From: Candidatus Peribacteria bacterium RIFCSPLOWO2_12_FULL_55_15
GTDB lineage: Bacteria > Patescibacteriota > Gracilibacteria > Peribacterales > Peribacteraceae
DNA length: 32,938 nucleotides
Assembly: GCA_001789045.1 (NCBI GenBank)
Contig: MFYG01000005.1
Coordinates: forward strand, 1 to 32,938
Direction of reading: 5' to 3'
Of the stretch, positions 1 through 6,571 are shown in pieces (the stretch's first letter is position 1; the number at the start of each line of letters is the position of its first letter). The notes beneath the pieces are model-generated. The model saw only the letters and a program-made list of their open reading frames with translations. It did no database searches and was not told the DNA's origin. The translations under genes were made by a program, and so were the position numbers.

Positions 1-87
1 TCTATCGCCCTTTTTCACTATGTATCAGGCTATTTGAACAAGAATATTGAATCTGGGGTCAGAAAACTGGGGCTTTTTCAGGGTTAG
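1..87 (+). pseudogene. Possible 3' end of a truncated coding sequence
   Basis: From the first base an open frame reads SIALFHYVSGYLNKN... and ends at TAG (85-87) after LGLFQG. It has no start in the window and no recognisable domain. A direct repetition of CTGGGG separated by TCAGAAAA lies in it (53-72), a pattern often seen at the ends of IS200/RAYT-like elements, but this is only an impression. It may be the tail of a mobile-element gene or chance. Confidence 0.2.
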
Positions 88-211
88 GGAACCAATGAAA
101 AACTCCGATATGTCATGGTGAGCGTAGACGAACCATCACACCGGCAAGCCATTGTGTCGCCCTTCGACTACGCTCAGGGTGACAAAATGTCCACCTTTTT
201 CATTGGTTCCC
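87..211. mobile_element. MITE-like element with 16-bp perfect terminal inverted repeats
   Basis: Positions 87-102 (GGGAACCAATGAAAAA) and 196-211 (TTTTTCATTGGTTCCC) are perfect inverted complements of each other, bounding a 125-bp segment with no coding capacity. The interior contains a CTTCGACTACGCTCAGGGTGACA-type palindrome (154-184). No target-site duplication is obvious at the two edges. The structure fits a small non-autonomous element; it could also be the two ends of a deleted insertion sequence. Confidence 0.55.
154..184. repeat. REP-like palindrome, family A copy 1
   Basis: The left arm TGTCGCCCT (155-163) pairs with AGGGTGACA (176-184) with one mismatch around the spacer TCGACTACGCTC. 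Close relatives lie at 6170-6197 and 22672-22702, and a variant at 840-875. This is the common CTTCGACTACGCTCAGGGTGACA-type intergenic palindrome, which gives HPERSRG-like peptides when translated. Here it sits inside the MITE-like element. Confidence 0.7.
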
Positions 212-346
212 GTCATCAGTGGCTACGAGGCGAAAATCGAAGACCTCGGAAACGAGAAGCTCCGCATTGGTGAGAACATCGGCAAGATCAAGAAGAGTGC
301 TGTGAGCTTTGAAACCGCCAGTTTGTCGCTTCTCTTTGCGCTTTCT
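212..346 (+). pseudogene. Serine-recombinase C-terminal remnant next to tmRNA
   Basis: Directly after the right inverted repeat at 211, an open frame reads GYEAKIEDLGNEKLRIGENI, then KIKKSAVSFETA. This lysine/glutamate-rich coiled-coil stretch followed by a K-S-x-SFETA segment resembles the C-terminal tail of large serine recombinases (resolvase family), where a similar FETAL..V..FL block closes the protein. The N-terminal catalytic domain is absent and the frame runs on into the tmRNA 3' end, so this is a fragment. tmRNA 3' ends are well-known integration targets, which supports the call. The similarity is short and was judged by eye. Confidence 0.4.
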
Positions 347-374
347 GGCATGGTTGGTGTTGAAAAATCGAAGC

Positions 375-779
375 TGGTGGAGATGCCGGGAATTGAACCC
401 GGGTCCAACGTGTGAACGCGGTATCCGTACTGTCATGTCCGTTTCGAATCACCATGCCATAAGAAGCGGACGAAGAATGGCAGGGAGGGTCGATGCTGTA
501 TGTCGATTCCTGTCACATCACGCAGGAATCCACCTCGCTGATGGCGTCACATCCCCGTAGCGAGAATCAGAGGAGTGACGTGTCCGCAGAAAGTGCGAAC
601 TTAGGCAAATGCCGGCACGAGAGCAGGAGTCCGGTTAAAGACATCCATCGTCTCGAGAGCCTTTGCCATGACACTGTTTTTGGCAGTTGTCGTTTGCAAC
701 AGTGGGTAGTGGGAACCGTTGCCATCCCAGACAGAGACATAACGCATCCAGTATCACGCTGTCGAAGCCTTTCATCCCC
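375..779 (-). ncRNA. ssrA: tmRNA (ssrA)
   Basis: On the minus strand the 5' end GGGGATG (779-773), followed by AAAGGCTTCGACAGC, pairs with CATCTCC at the 3' end, followed by A and an encoded CCA (378-375). The T-arm CCGGG-TTCAATT-CCCGG is perfect. The length of about 405 nt is normal for one-piece tmRNA. The molecule rescues stalled ribosomes by adding a degradation tag. The tag start is unclear. GCAAACGAC at 697-689 is the classical resume sequence (tag ANDNCQKQ..., 20 residues ending GCL at the stop 637-635). A second frame from GCC at 684 gives 27 residues starting AKNSVMAK and ending VPAFA before TAA (603-601). Only the second ends like a real tag; an AFA ending is known from Mycoplasma. 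The gene's 3' end abuts recombinase debris. Confidence 0.93.
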
Positions 780-839
780 ATTGGTGAATTGGAGCCGAGC
801 GCAAGCACTACGTGCGTAGCGCGAGGCCCAATATCCATT

Positions 840-875
840 GTCCTGAGCAAGCTCCGAAGGAGCGAGCCGAAGGAC
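840..875. repeat. REP-like palindrome, family A variant
   Basis: GTCCTGAGC at 840 and GCCGAAGGAC ending at 875 form outer complementary arms, with the inner pair GCTCC/GGAGC. This is the GTCCTGAGC..CGAAGGAC variant of the dispersed palindrome. It lies about 60 bp upstream of the tmRNA 5' end in the otherwise empty stretch 780-941, in which I see no gene and no convincing tmRNA promoter. Confidence 0.5.
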
Positions 876-941
876 TTACATGATGGGCCGTTGCTGCCAC
901 AGAACTACCCATAGTGTACCACAAAATGGGCTGCAGGAGAC

Positions 942-1361
942 CTACTTCCCCCGTCGCAGTTGGCGCTTCTTCGAAAGCCCTCTGTTCGGCGCCGCCTTCA
1001 CATCGCGAGACTGTGCCGGGGTTACCATCTCTTTCTTCTCTGTATCTCCCTGCGTCTTCGCACTTCGGTGGAACTCCTGATGCTTCCGCACCGTGTCATG
1101 ATGGAACTTCTGATGATCGAGTGTCACCTGCGCGTCCGTTAAACCACGGTGTTCCTGATGCCACTTCAAATGGACGGCGTTCTGCTCTCGGTGGAACGTA
1201 TCATGATCTCCCCGCGCACGCTGGGGGTCCATCTTTTTCCAACATAGCACTAATCCCTTTGCACGAAGTCCCTTGCATGGATTCCCAATTTCTTCTGCAT
1301 GACCGATGCGTGGCGAGCTGAAGAGCAAACTTGCGATGGAAAGAAGAAGCATGATTAGCAT
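942..1361 (-). CDS. His-rich secreted protein of unknown function
   Basis: The product is 139 residues from ATG at 1361. An upstream TTG at 1424 is also in frame but would put a polar stretch ahead of the signal sequence; ATG 1352 is an alternative. Residues 1-22 form a clear signal peptide (MLIMLLLSIASLLFSS...GHA), so the protein is exported. The mature part has two Cys (NPC, VLCW) and a helical stretch of about 55 residues with His at 3-5 residue spacing (HDTFH, HLKWHQEH, DHQKFHHD, KHQEFH). This suggests a metal-binding amphipathic helix, though the function is unknown. The C-terminus is strongly basic (KKRQLRRGK). It is divergent from the EF-Tu-like gene at 1534. Confidence 0.6.
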   Translation of the reverse strand: MLIMLLLSIASLLFSSPRIGHAEEIGNPCKGLRAKGLVLCWKKMDPQRARGDHDTFHREQNAVHLKWHQEHRGLTDAQVTLDHQKFHHDTVRKHQEFHRSAKTQGDTEKKEMVTPAQSRDVKAAPNRGLSKKRQLRRGK

Positions 1362-1394
1362 ATGCGCACATCCTACGTCATCGTCATTGCCCAA

Positions 1395-1424
1395 ACAATA
1401 CCAATCGTTTTTTTTGCCCTTCAA
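1395..1424 (-). promoter_or_regulatory. Possible promoter of the His-rich protein gene
   Basis: On the minus strand TTGAAG (1424-1419) and TATTGT (1400-1395) are separated by 18 bp, an acceptable sigma-70 arrangement about 30 bp ahead of ATG 1361. The match is weak. Confidence 0.3.
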
Positions 1425-1476
1425 GATGACCCTATGGCCTATGTTTCCTCGTATTATGAAAAGATTTCTTAACTAT

Positions 1477-1499
1477 TTGCAAGGGTTTTTTCCTTGCAA
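1477..1499. other. Perfect 8-bp hairpin upstream of the EF-Tu-like gene
   Basis: TTGCAAGG (1477-1484) and CCTTGCAA (1492-1499) are perfectly complementary around a T-rich 7-nt loop. No T tract follows, so it is not a standard terminator. It lies in the leader 35 bp before the ATG at 1534 and may be an operator or a 5' UTR hairpin. Confidence 0.4.
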
Positions 1500-1533
1500 C
1501 CTCCCCCAGGGATGAGAGTACGGTGGGGACGGT

Positions 1534-1794
1534 ATGCCTCGTGTAGCAAAGCCAAAACCACTTGGGAAAGTCGTCCATTACTATGACCGTCTGGGGGTTG
1601 CGATTATTGAGTTAAAAAAAGGCCTCAAGGTCGGCGACATTGTCCTCTTCAAACGGGGGGAAGAAGAATTCGCTCAGCCCATTGCCTCCATGCAAATCGA
1701 CCGCGCAAGTGTTGCAAAAGCCAAAAAGGGAGATGCCGTCGGCATCAAGGTCGCTCGGCCCATCAAGGAAGGGGCGCTGGTGATGGCGGCGTAG
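1534..1794 (+). CDS. EF-Tu domain-2-like mini protein (translation elongation factor-like)
   Basis: The 86-residue protein is a single small beta-barrel: GKVVHYYDRLGVAIIELKKG, then LKVGDIVLFKRG...QPIASMQIDR and KKGDAVGIKVARPIKEG. This is the pattern of the translation-protein beta-barrel (EF-Tu domain 2; also the C-terminal barrel of U32 peptidases). There is no GTPase domain, so it cannot act as an elongation factor by itself. Stand-alone proteins of this size are typical of Patescibacteria; their role is not known to me. The start is supported by GGTGGGGAC just upstream. It is followed closely by alaS (57 bp) and is probably co-transcribed with it. Confidence 0.8.
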   Translation: MPRVAKPKPLGKVVHYYDRLGVAIIELKKGLKVGDIVLFKRGEEEFAQPIASMQIDRASVAKAKKGDAVGIKVARPIKEGALVMAA

Positions 1795-1851
1795 GTGTTA
1801 GGTTTTAGATATGAGCGATTCGCTTGTAAGATTGCTGCGAGTTTTTGTTTC

Positions 1852-3723
1852 ATGCGATCACTTTCCACCGACGCACTCCGGCGCGCATACATTGACTTCT
1901 TCGTGAAGAAGCACGGACATGTAGAAATCCCTGGGGCCAGCCTCATTCCGGAGAACGATCCGACGGTTCTCTTTACGACAGCGGGGATGCACCCCCTTGT
2001 GCCGTACCTCCTTGGGGAAAAACACCCGAGTGGCAGCTGTCTCGTCAATTGCCAACACTGCGTGCGGACGCAGGATATTGATGAGGTTGGGGATAGCAGT
2101 CACCTCACCTTCTTCGAGATGCTCGGCAACTGGAGCTTTGGGGCATACTTCAAAGAAGGAGCAATCCGCATGAGTTTTCAATTCCTCACTGAGGTGTTGG
2201 AACTTCCAAAGAACAAACTCGCCATCACGTGTTTCGCCGGAGATACTGATGCCCCATGCGACAATGAGTCTGCAAGAATCTGGGAATCCTTGGGTATTCC
2301 CAACGAACGTATCGGCTTCCTCACGAAGGCAAAGAACTGGTGGGGACCGGCAGGACACACGGGACCATGCGGCCCCGACACGGAGATGTTCTATTGGATC
2401 GGCCCCTCTGAATTTCCTCCCCCGGGGAGCAATCCGGCGAATGACGAGGTGAATTGGCTGGAGATTTGGAATGACGTGTTTATGGAGTACAACAAAAGGG
2501 AAGATGGAACATTCGAGCCGCTGCGGCAGAGGAATGTGGATACGGGGATGGGACTGGAGCGCGTCGCGCAGGTGCTGCAAGGGGTGGAGAGTGTGTATGA
2601 GACCGATGAAATGTTACCTATCCTCAAACGTGTTTTGCGAGAAGACCTCTGGGGCGATATACAACGATTGAGACACGCCCGCATTATCGTTGACCATCTA
2701 CGAGCAGCGACGTTCATCATCGCTGATGGCATTGAGCCATCCAATGTTGATCGCAGCTACGTCCTCCGCCGACTCATACGACGGGCAATCCGTTCAGCGC
2801 GAGCCATTGGTATAGAGCACAGTGGCTCCTTTACTCCCACTGTCGCAAAGGAAGTGATTGCGCAACACGGCCATGTCTACGGTTCACTCCGCACAAATGA
2901 ACAAAAAATTTGTTCAATACTCCGGCGGGAGGAGGAGCAATTCGGAAAAACGCTCCAGGAAGGGCTGAGACATTTTACGAAGACTGTGTCGACCCTTCGT
3001 GACGGCGTGCAGGCGTGGCGCGCCCCTCAGGATGACACAGTCACCCACTTTGACGGCCACACTGCCTTTCATCTCTACGATACGTACGGTTTCCCCATTG
3101 AACTCACGAAGGAACTTGCTGCCGAGCAGGGACTGAGCGTCGATGAAGCCGGTTTCGCGAAAGCCTTCGAAGAGCATCAGGAACTTTCGCGTGCCGGAGC
3201 GGAGAAGAAGTTCACTGGTGGCCTTGCTGATCACTCCGCCGAAACGACAAAGCTCCACACCGCGACTCACCTGCTCAATGCGGCGCTTCGCAAAGTTCTT
3301 GGACAGCACGTGCAACAGAAGGGCAGCAACATCACTGCAGAACGGCTGCGTTTCGACTTCAACCACTCAGAGAAAATGACACAGGAGCAGATCGCAGAAG
3401 TGGAACGTCTCGTCAACGAAGTAATCGAGGCCGATCTCCCGGTGGCCTATCACCTCACCACAGTCGAGGGTGCAAAGAGGGAGGGCGCCGTTGGCGTCTT
3501 CGACGAGCGGTACGGCAGCCAAGTAAAGGTGTACGTCGTTGGTGATGACACAAAGAAAACTGTTTTCTCGCGAGAAATTTGTGGAGGACCGCACGTATCA
3601 AGAACCGGCATGATCGGCGCGTTCAACATTCAGAAAGAGGAAAGTGTTGCCGCTGGCGTGCGTCGGATAAAGGCCGTCGTTACCGGTGGACCGGCAGAGA
3701 TCGATGTTGCACGGGAAATGTAA
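1852..3723 (+). CDS. alaS: Alanyl-tRNA synthetase, short form without C-Ala domain
   Basis: The enzyme attaches alanine to tRNA-Ala. ATG 1852 starts MRSLSTDALRRAYIDFF, the usual class II AlaRS N-terminus; the in-frame GTG at 1795 would add an unconserved stretch. The catalytic core is complete: GASLIPENDPTVLFTTAGM, CVRTQDIDEVG, FFEMLGNWSFG, then GHTGPCGPDTEMFY and NVDTGMGLERV. The editing domain carries both zinc motifs, HTATH (His469/His473) and CGGPH (Cys577/His581), so mischarged Ser/Gly can probably be cleared. The protein stops at 623 residues, right after the editing domain. The long coiled-coil/DHHA1 C-Ala region of the roughly 870-residue bacterial enzyme is missing. This shortness is not a frameshift, because the end is clean and an unrelated gene follows after 64 bp. 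Confidence 0.95.
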   Translation: MRSLSTDALRRAYIDFFVKKHGHVEIPGASLIPENDPTVLFTTAGMHPLVPYLLGEKHPSGSCLVNCQHCVRTQDIDEVGDSSHLTFFEMLGNWSFGAYFKEGAIRMSFQFLTEVLELPKNKLAITCFAGDTDAPCDNESARIWESLGIPNERIGFLTKAKNWWGPAGHTGPCGPDTEMFYWIGPSEFPPPGSNPANDEVNWLEIWNDVFMEYNKREDGTFEPLRQRNVDTGMGLERVAQVLQGVESVYETDEMLPILKRVLREDLWGDIQRLRHARIIVDHLRAATFIIADGIEPSNVDRSYVLRRLIRRAIRSARAIGIEHSGSFTPTVAKEVIAQHGHVYGSLRTNEQKICSILRREEEQFGKTLQEGLRHFTKTVSTLRDGVQAWRAPQDDTVTHFDGHTAFHLYDTYGFPIELTKELAAEQGLSVDEAGFAKAFEEHQELSRAGAEKKFTGGLADHSAETTKLHTATHLLNAALRKVLGQHVQQKGSNITAERLRFDFNHSEKMTQEQIAEVERLVNEVIEADLPVAYHLTTVEGAKREGAVGVFDERYGSQVKVYVVGDDTKKTVFSREICGGPHVSRTGMIGAFNIQKEESVAAGVRRIKAVVTGGPAEIDVAREM

Positions 3724-3787
3724 AGATAACATAACTTTTGTTAAGAGGAATTGACTTCCTTCCTCTCCTCCTCTTTCCTGAGGAGTT

Positions 3788-5821
3788 ATGACGCCGCTTG
3801 AAGCGAGAAAGGAGCGGGAGAAAACTTCTCCTTCCCCGAACCAGATCATCCACGGCAGGCTCGAAACCGTCGCGGCCGCCATCACCGCTCTCGCAGCGCT
3901 TACCCCTCCTGACAAACCCCGCCCTGACGTCGCCCATGAACTGCCGGCCCGCAGCGATGTGCGGCTTTCCTCCGCGACGAACGTATCCGCCCTTGCCTCC
4001 GATGCCGAGATCGCGGACCTGCGCATCGAACGCGGGCACTTCACCTGCCGCTTCGGGGATATACCCATCGACGGCGCCATCGCCGAGGATGGGGCAATTA
4101 CGGAAATACGCTTCGATGGACGCACGGTCATCCTCTCTCATCCGGTCTCCGTCCAGACGCTCGAGCGGTTCCTCCGTCACGCCACCGCGACATCGGCGCT
4201 GCTGCATGCGCGCGGCATTGCGCCGCGCAACGGAACGATGGAAGCCCTCGGCGGCGCGCGCTTCCTCTTCACGACAGGCGCGGATGGCCGCGCGCAGCCG
4301 GCAATAGCAACGACCCGCAACGTCTTCACCATGGATCCGGCGGAGGAATCGGAGCGGAGCGGAGCGGAAATGCGGTGGAAGGACGCCCTCCGCAGCCTCG
4401 CCGCCCTCGCCCAGGCGCAGCACGACGCGATCAACGCGCGCATCGAAGTCCACAACGGGCGCATGCGCGCGGTCTACGACGATCTCACCCGGCGCATGGA
4501 GTCTGACAATTGGTACTATTGGCAGCAGCGCCGGAACGAGTTTGCCCAGGGGTGGAATGCGGTCGTCGCGCCATGGAAACAGGCGGGAACCGACGCGCGT
4601 GGTGCACTCCTTCCCCGCTTCCACGCCCATCTCGATGCCTGGGAACGGTGGATTGCCATCCAGCCGGACATGGAAGCGGAGGATGTCTTCCTGAACCGGT
4701 ACGATGCCACTGTCCGCGAACTCGCGGAACATCGCGATCAGGAGCAGACGCTGCGGGCGGGCGCCCATACGCGTCATCTGCGGGATGCCGTGCATGGCTT
4801 CACGATCATCGAACAGAGCAGCCACCTCTCTCCCAAAAACTTCACCCGCGAAGAGCGGAACGGCTCCGGCCTCCTCTTCCGGCGCCAGACGTACGAGGAT
4901 GATGTCCTCACGCAGGAGACGGAGTACGACCCGTCGGGCAACGTTACGCAAGAGACGCTCTCGCAGTACTTTCCGGGAGGACAGGTCCGCCGTGTACAGG
5001 AGCAAGCGCCGAAGGATGGCAAACTCGTCCTCCAGCGGCAGACGGACTTCTGGCGCAACGGAAACACGCACGCCGTCCTCGATCAACGGAGCGACGCCTT
5101 CGCATACTTCGGTGAAGGGGGCAGCCTCCTCTACGAGGACGTGGCGCGCGGCAACCCCGCAAAACGCCAGCGGGGCATGGTGGATGCAAAGGGGGAACGC
5201 TTCGGCCTCTACCGGGACGAGAAGGCGAAGAATCCGACGCTCACCACAGGGCAGTACCTCGACATGCTCGCGCAAAAACTCGACACCGAGGAAAAGCTTG
5301 CCGTTTTCTTCGAGCAATTCCTCCGGTATGCCTATGATGTTGGAGATGAGTGGCAAACGGCTGAGGAAACGCTGCAGAGGACCGAGGAACTCGAGAAGAC
5401 CGGCGCCTACTACATGCGTGGCGATTGTGACGACTACGCCTTCCTCGCGCGTGACATCCTCCGTCGCCAGGGGAAGAACGCTCACGTCGTCTTCATCCCG
5501 CAGCACGCGATCTGCGTGTGGGTTGAACGTGATGCTGAAGGGGAATTCCACGCTAAGGCACAGGATACGTTCGGCTTCGATCATAATGGGAACCGCTACG
5601 GTCGCGACCACCCTCGGGATCGCGAGAGTGCCAAGGGTTTTACAAAATTGATCGACGCCTTGAACTCCCTCATGAAGAAATACAAGTACCCCGGCCTCGG
5701 CGTCCCATCGGGGCAGGATTACACGCTCCATGAGAACGCTATCACGATTATGCCGAACCCCCCTGCGGGGAACTTTCAATTGGTGACCGCGGAGCACTTC
5801 CTGTCCCACCCCTCACCCTAG
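3788..5821 (+). CDS. Transglutaminase-like cysteine peptidase domain protein
   Basis: This is a 677-residue protein with a good RBS (TGAGGAG, 4 nt before ATG). The N-terminal about 330 residues are Ala/Arg/Glu-rich and helical, with no recognised family. Residues about 355-445 hold MORN/YwqK-like beta strands (LLFRRQTYEDDVL, TEYDPSGNV, FWRNGN, YFGEGGSLLYEDV). The C-terminal part is a transglutaminase-like fold with a plausible Cys-His-Asp triad: GDCDDYAFLARDILRRQGK (Cys), QHAICVW (His) and AQDTFGFD (Asp). That fold can be a protease, cross-linker or amidase; the substrate is unknown. I see no signal peptide, so it may be cytoplasmic. The last codons and stop lie inside a family B palindrome (5810-5843). 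A 709-aa open frame on the opposite strand is a shadow. Confidence 0.7.
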   Translation: MTPLEARKEREKTSPSPNQIIHGRLETVAAAITALAALTPPDKPRPDVAHELPARSDVRLSSATNVSALASDAEIADLRIERGHFTCRFGDIPIDGAIAEDGAITEIRFDGRTVILSHPVSVQTLERFLRHATATSALLHARGIAPRNGTMEALGGARFLFTTGADGRAQPAIATTRNVFTMDPAEESERSGAEMRWKDALRSLAALAQAQHDAINARIEVHNGRMRAVYDDLTRRMESDNWYYWQQRRNEFAQGWNAVVAPWKQAGTDARGALLPRFHAHLDAWERWIAIQPDMEAEDVFLNRYDATVRELAEHRDQEQTLRAGAHTRHLRDAVHGFTIIEQSSHLSPKNFTREERNGSGLLFRRQTYEDDVLTQETEYDPSGNVTQETLSQYFPGGQVRRVQEQAPKDGKLVLQRQTDFWRNGNTHAVLDQRSDAFAYFGEGGSLLYEDVARGNPAKRQRGMVDAKGERFGLYRDEKAKNPTLTTGQYLDMLAQKLDTEEKLAVFFEQFLRYAYDVGDEWQTAEETLQRTEELEKTGAYYMRGDCDDYAFLARDILRRQGKNAHVVFIPQHAICVWVERDAEGEFHAKAQDTFGFDHNGNRYGRDHPRDRESAKGFTKLIDALNSLMKKYKYPGLGVPSGQDYTLHENAITIMPNPPAGNFQLVTAEHFLSHPSP

Positions 5822-5843
5822 CCCTCTCCCATAGGGAGAGGGG
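5810..5843. repeat. REP-like palindrome, family B copy 1
   Basis: CCCTCTCCC (5822-5830) and GGGAGAGGG (5834-5842) form a perfect 9-bp stem with loop ATA, preceded by the conserved leader CCCCTCACCCTAG. The leader encodes the final residues and TAG stop of the transglutaminase-like gene. Relatives lie at 7764-7788 (leader only), 15554-15587 (inverted), 18538-18571 and 22296-22317. As a hairpin it could also end transcription, though no T tract follows. Confidence 0.75.
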
Positions 5844-5882
5844 ACCTGCCAAGCTTCCCCGTGCGGGCGGGCGGACGCAGGA

Positions 5883-6571
5883 TCATCCTGCAGAAGATGG
5901 AGACCGCAACACATAACCCGCAAAGAGGATAAGCACGAGCGATGGGAGGTACATATAGCGGTCGGAGGCGATCACGAGATCGATGATGCCCCCATCTCCC
6001 CTGCGGGCAACGTTCAGGAATGATGGTGCGAGGAGCAGAATGACAGGCAGGGGTGCGATCGAGACCTTTGCGAGGAGACCGAAGAGGAACGAGACGTAAG
6101 GTTGAGAGGATGGACTGCCCAGAGCAATGCGATGATGAGAGGAACCAATTCGTGATCGCATGCCGCACTTCGTCCCTCGACTACGCTCGGGATGACACGA
6201 TGCCTGGCATGATATGCTTTCAGGAAGAGCCCCATCAGCCACCATACGAGCACCGCATTCAGCGTATGCAGGATGAGGCTGATCCCATGACTCATGGCAG
6301 GATTCCACCGACCGACGATCGTGTACTCGATCTGCTCCGTGAGGAGCGTGAGCGGAATGTAGAGCTCAGGATCGTACGTCGTGAATGCCTGTTTCACATT
6401 TTCCCAGGTCACTCCACGTGCTTTGACGTTATCGACAATGAGGAGCCCGTCGTCATACGCGACATACTCGCTCTGGAGTATCGGCCAATAGACTGTCGCC
6501 GTGAGGATGAGGACGACACTGATGCCCATGTAGCACCACATTGCAGGTACGGTAGCATAGGGACACTGCAT
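5883..6571 (-). pseudogene. Decayed multi-membrane protein (TMTC/DUF1736-like glycosyltransferase)
   Basis: ATG 6571 has a good RBS (GGAGAG, minus strand). The frame reads a membrane segment, then EYVAYDDGLLIVDN, VTWENVKQAFT, YIPLTLLTEQIEYTIVG, SLILHTLNAVLVWWL and ALLWAVHPLN (to about 6101). This is the typical N-terminal order of TMTC/O-mannosyltransferase-like proteins. At about 6105 the homologous reading jumps frame to YVSFLFGLLAKVSIAPLPVILLLAP and then to ASDRYMYLPSLVLILFAGY, which in the family is far downstream. The gene therefore carries at least one frameshift and two internal deletions, and ends early near a family B palindrome. A family A palindrome (6170-6197) is also embedded. 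Its start codon overlaps the plus-strand ATG at 6570. Confidence 0.7.
6170..6197. repeat. REP-like palindrome, family A copy 2
   Basis: TCGTCCCTCGACTACGCTCG followed by GGATGACA matches the 154-184 copy. It lies in frame in the decayed glycosyltransferase, adding VIPSVVEGR between the TM segment and the ALLWAVHPLN block. Confidence 0.7.

Noticed and set aside
3680-5809. 709-aa open frame antisense to the transglutaminase-like gene
   Set aside because: It overlaps the end of alaS, has low-complexity composition and no motif. The plus strand has an RBS, MORN-like strands and a catalytic triad.
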